Positions 63,302-64,000 of a stretch of DNA of 64,000 nucleotides are shown piece after piece. Position 1 is the stretch's first letter; each line of letters opens with the position of its first letter. This stretch comes from Pseudoalteromonas prydzensis (lineage in GTDB: Bacteria > Pseudomonadota > Gammaproteobacteria > Enterobacterales > Alteromonadaceae), in the NCBI RefSeq assembly GCF_001661495.1, contig NZ_BDDT01000004.1, forward strand, positions 186,001 to 250,000, written 5' to 3'. The position numbers and the translations under genes were made by a program. The notes under the pieces were generated by a model, which ran no database searches, was not told the DNA's origin, and saw nothing but the letters and a program-made list of their open reading frames with translations.

Positions 63302-64000
63302 TCAAGAACAAAAACAACTGCCAGCAGCGTTTGATGTTGATAAATTAGACGGTGTAGATAAAGCGGCAATTTTACTGCTTAGCTTATCTGAAGAAGATGC
63401 AGCGCAAATACTTAAGCACCTTGAGCCAAAACAAGTGCAAAAGGTGGGTATGGCAATGGCGGCGATAGATGATCTATCGCAAGCCAAAATAAGTGCCGTA
63501 CACAACTTGTTTATAGAACAAATACAAAGCTTTAGTACGATAGGTTTCCAATCGGAAGATTTTATCAAAAAAGCCTTAACCGCAGCACTTGGTGAAGATA
63601 AAGCAGCGAGTTTAATTGACCAAATTGTAATGGGCTCCGGGGCCAAAGGCCTTGATTCACTAAAATGGATGGATTCAAAACAAGTTGCCAATATTATTCG
63701 CAACGAGCATCCACAAATCCAAACTATTGTTTTATCGTACTTAGAGCCGGAGCAATCTGCCGAAATTTTGGCGCAATTCCCTGAAAAAGTGCGCTTAGAT
63801 TTAACCATGCGTATTGCTAACCTTGAAGAAGTACAACCTGCAGCCTTGCAAGAGTTGAATGAGATCATGGAAAAACAATTTGCCGGACAAGCAGGCGCGC
63901 AAGCTGCGAAAATGGGTGGCTTAAAAGCCGCTGCAGATATTATGAACTACCTTGATACCAATATTGAAGGGCAGTTAATGGATTCAATTCGTGAACATGA
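63294..64000 (+). CDS. fliG: FliG, motor switch protein (partial)
   Basis: Rotor protein that binds the FliF tail and interacts with the stator. The window holds about 235 residues: the N-terminal domain (LDGVDKAAILLLSLSEEDAAQILKHLEP, read in parts) and the middle domain with NEHPQIQTIVLSYLEPEQSAEILAQFPEKVRLDL, the conserved EHPQ motif. The C-terminal torque-generating domain lies past the right edge. ATG 63294 overlaps the fliF stop. Confidence 0.96.
   Translation, partial: MTDQEQKQLPAAFDVDKLDGVDKAAILLLSLSEEDAAQILKHLEPKQVQKVGMAMAAIDDLSQAKISAVHNLFIEQIQSFSTIGFQSEDFIKKALTAALGEDKAASLIDQIVMGSGAKGLDSLKWMDSKQVANIIRNEHPQIQTIVLSYLEPEQSAEILAQFPEKVRLDLTMRIANLEEVQPAALQELNEIMEKQFAGQAGAQAAKMGGLKAAADIMNYLDTNIEGQLMDSIREH

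Overview
The window looks like the chromosome of a marine gammaproteobacterium of the Alteromonadales, most probably Pseudoalteromonas or a close relative. The reasons are a moderately AT-rich sequence, a Vibrio/Shewanella-type polar flagellar cluster with an FlrABC hierarchy, several tandem flagellins, and a LapA-like giant adhesin with its own type I secretion genes. The genus is an inference. Gene families and order are seen directly.

Region 1 (1-17.8 kb) is a surface adhesin locus. A leftward pair encodes a TolC-type outer-membrane channel fused to an OmpA domain, followed by the start of a LapB-like type I secretion ABC transporter that runs off the left edge. Divergent from them is one 14.9-kb gene for a 4,960-residue Ig-repeat adhesin. 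It has a LapA-like N-terminal retention module with a TAAG motif. Its repeats show two layers: nine exact-length 93-residue tandem units, set inside an older period of about 2.49 kb (about 830 residues).

Region 2 (17.9-41.2 kb) holds flagellar genes. flgA and flgMN read left. cheV, cheR, flgBCDE, flgFGHI, flgJKL, three full-length flagellins, flaG, fliD, fliS, a fliT-like gene and a Maf flagellin glycosyltransferase read right. Sigma-54 boxes with invariant spacing precede flgB, flgF and flgJ. Sigma-28 boxes precede flgM, flagellin 1 and flagellin 3.

Region 3 (41.2-54.9 kb) is a two-armed flagellin-glycan island. The right-reading arm encodes a HemL-type aminotransferase, a GNAT acyltransferase, an SpsF-like cytidylyltransferase, PseI, an acyl carrier protein, a PseG-GNAT fusion, an acyl-adenylating ligase and an FkbM methyltransferase. 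The left-reading arm encodes PseB, PseC, an aldo/keto reductase, a Gfo/Idh/MocA oxidoreductase and a second FkbM methyltransferase, and starts from a strong sigma-54 box. The arms converge on the two FkbM paralogues, 3 bp apart. The gene set predicts a pseudaminic-acid-type sugar that is acylated through an acyl carrier protein and O-methylated, then put on flagellin by Maf. This is the most interesting system in the window.

Region 4 (55-64 kb) resumes flagellar genes: a short core-only flagellin, flrA, an inserted DNA-repair gene (tag, opposite strand), flrBC, fliE, fliF and the start of fliG. FlrA (with sigma-54) would switch on flrBC and the early sigma-54 operons. FlrC would drive the middle genes, and FlgM/sigma-28 the late flagellins. 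The glycan arm is wired into the same sigma-54 hierarchy. No RNA genes, insertion sequences or CRISPR arrays were seen.
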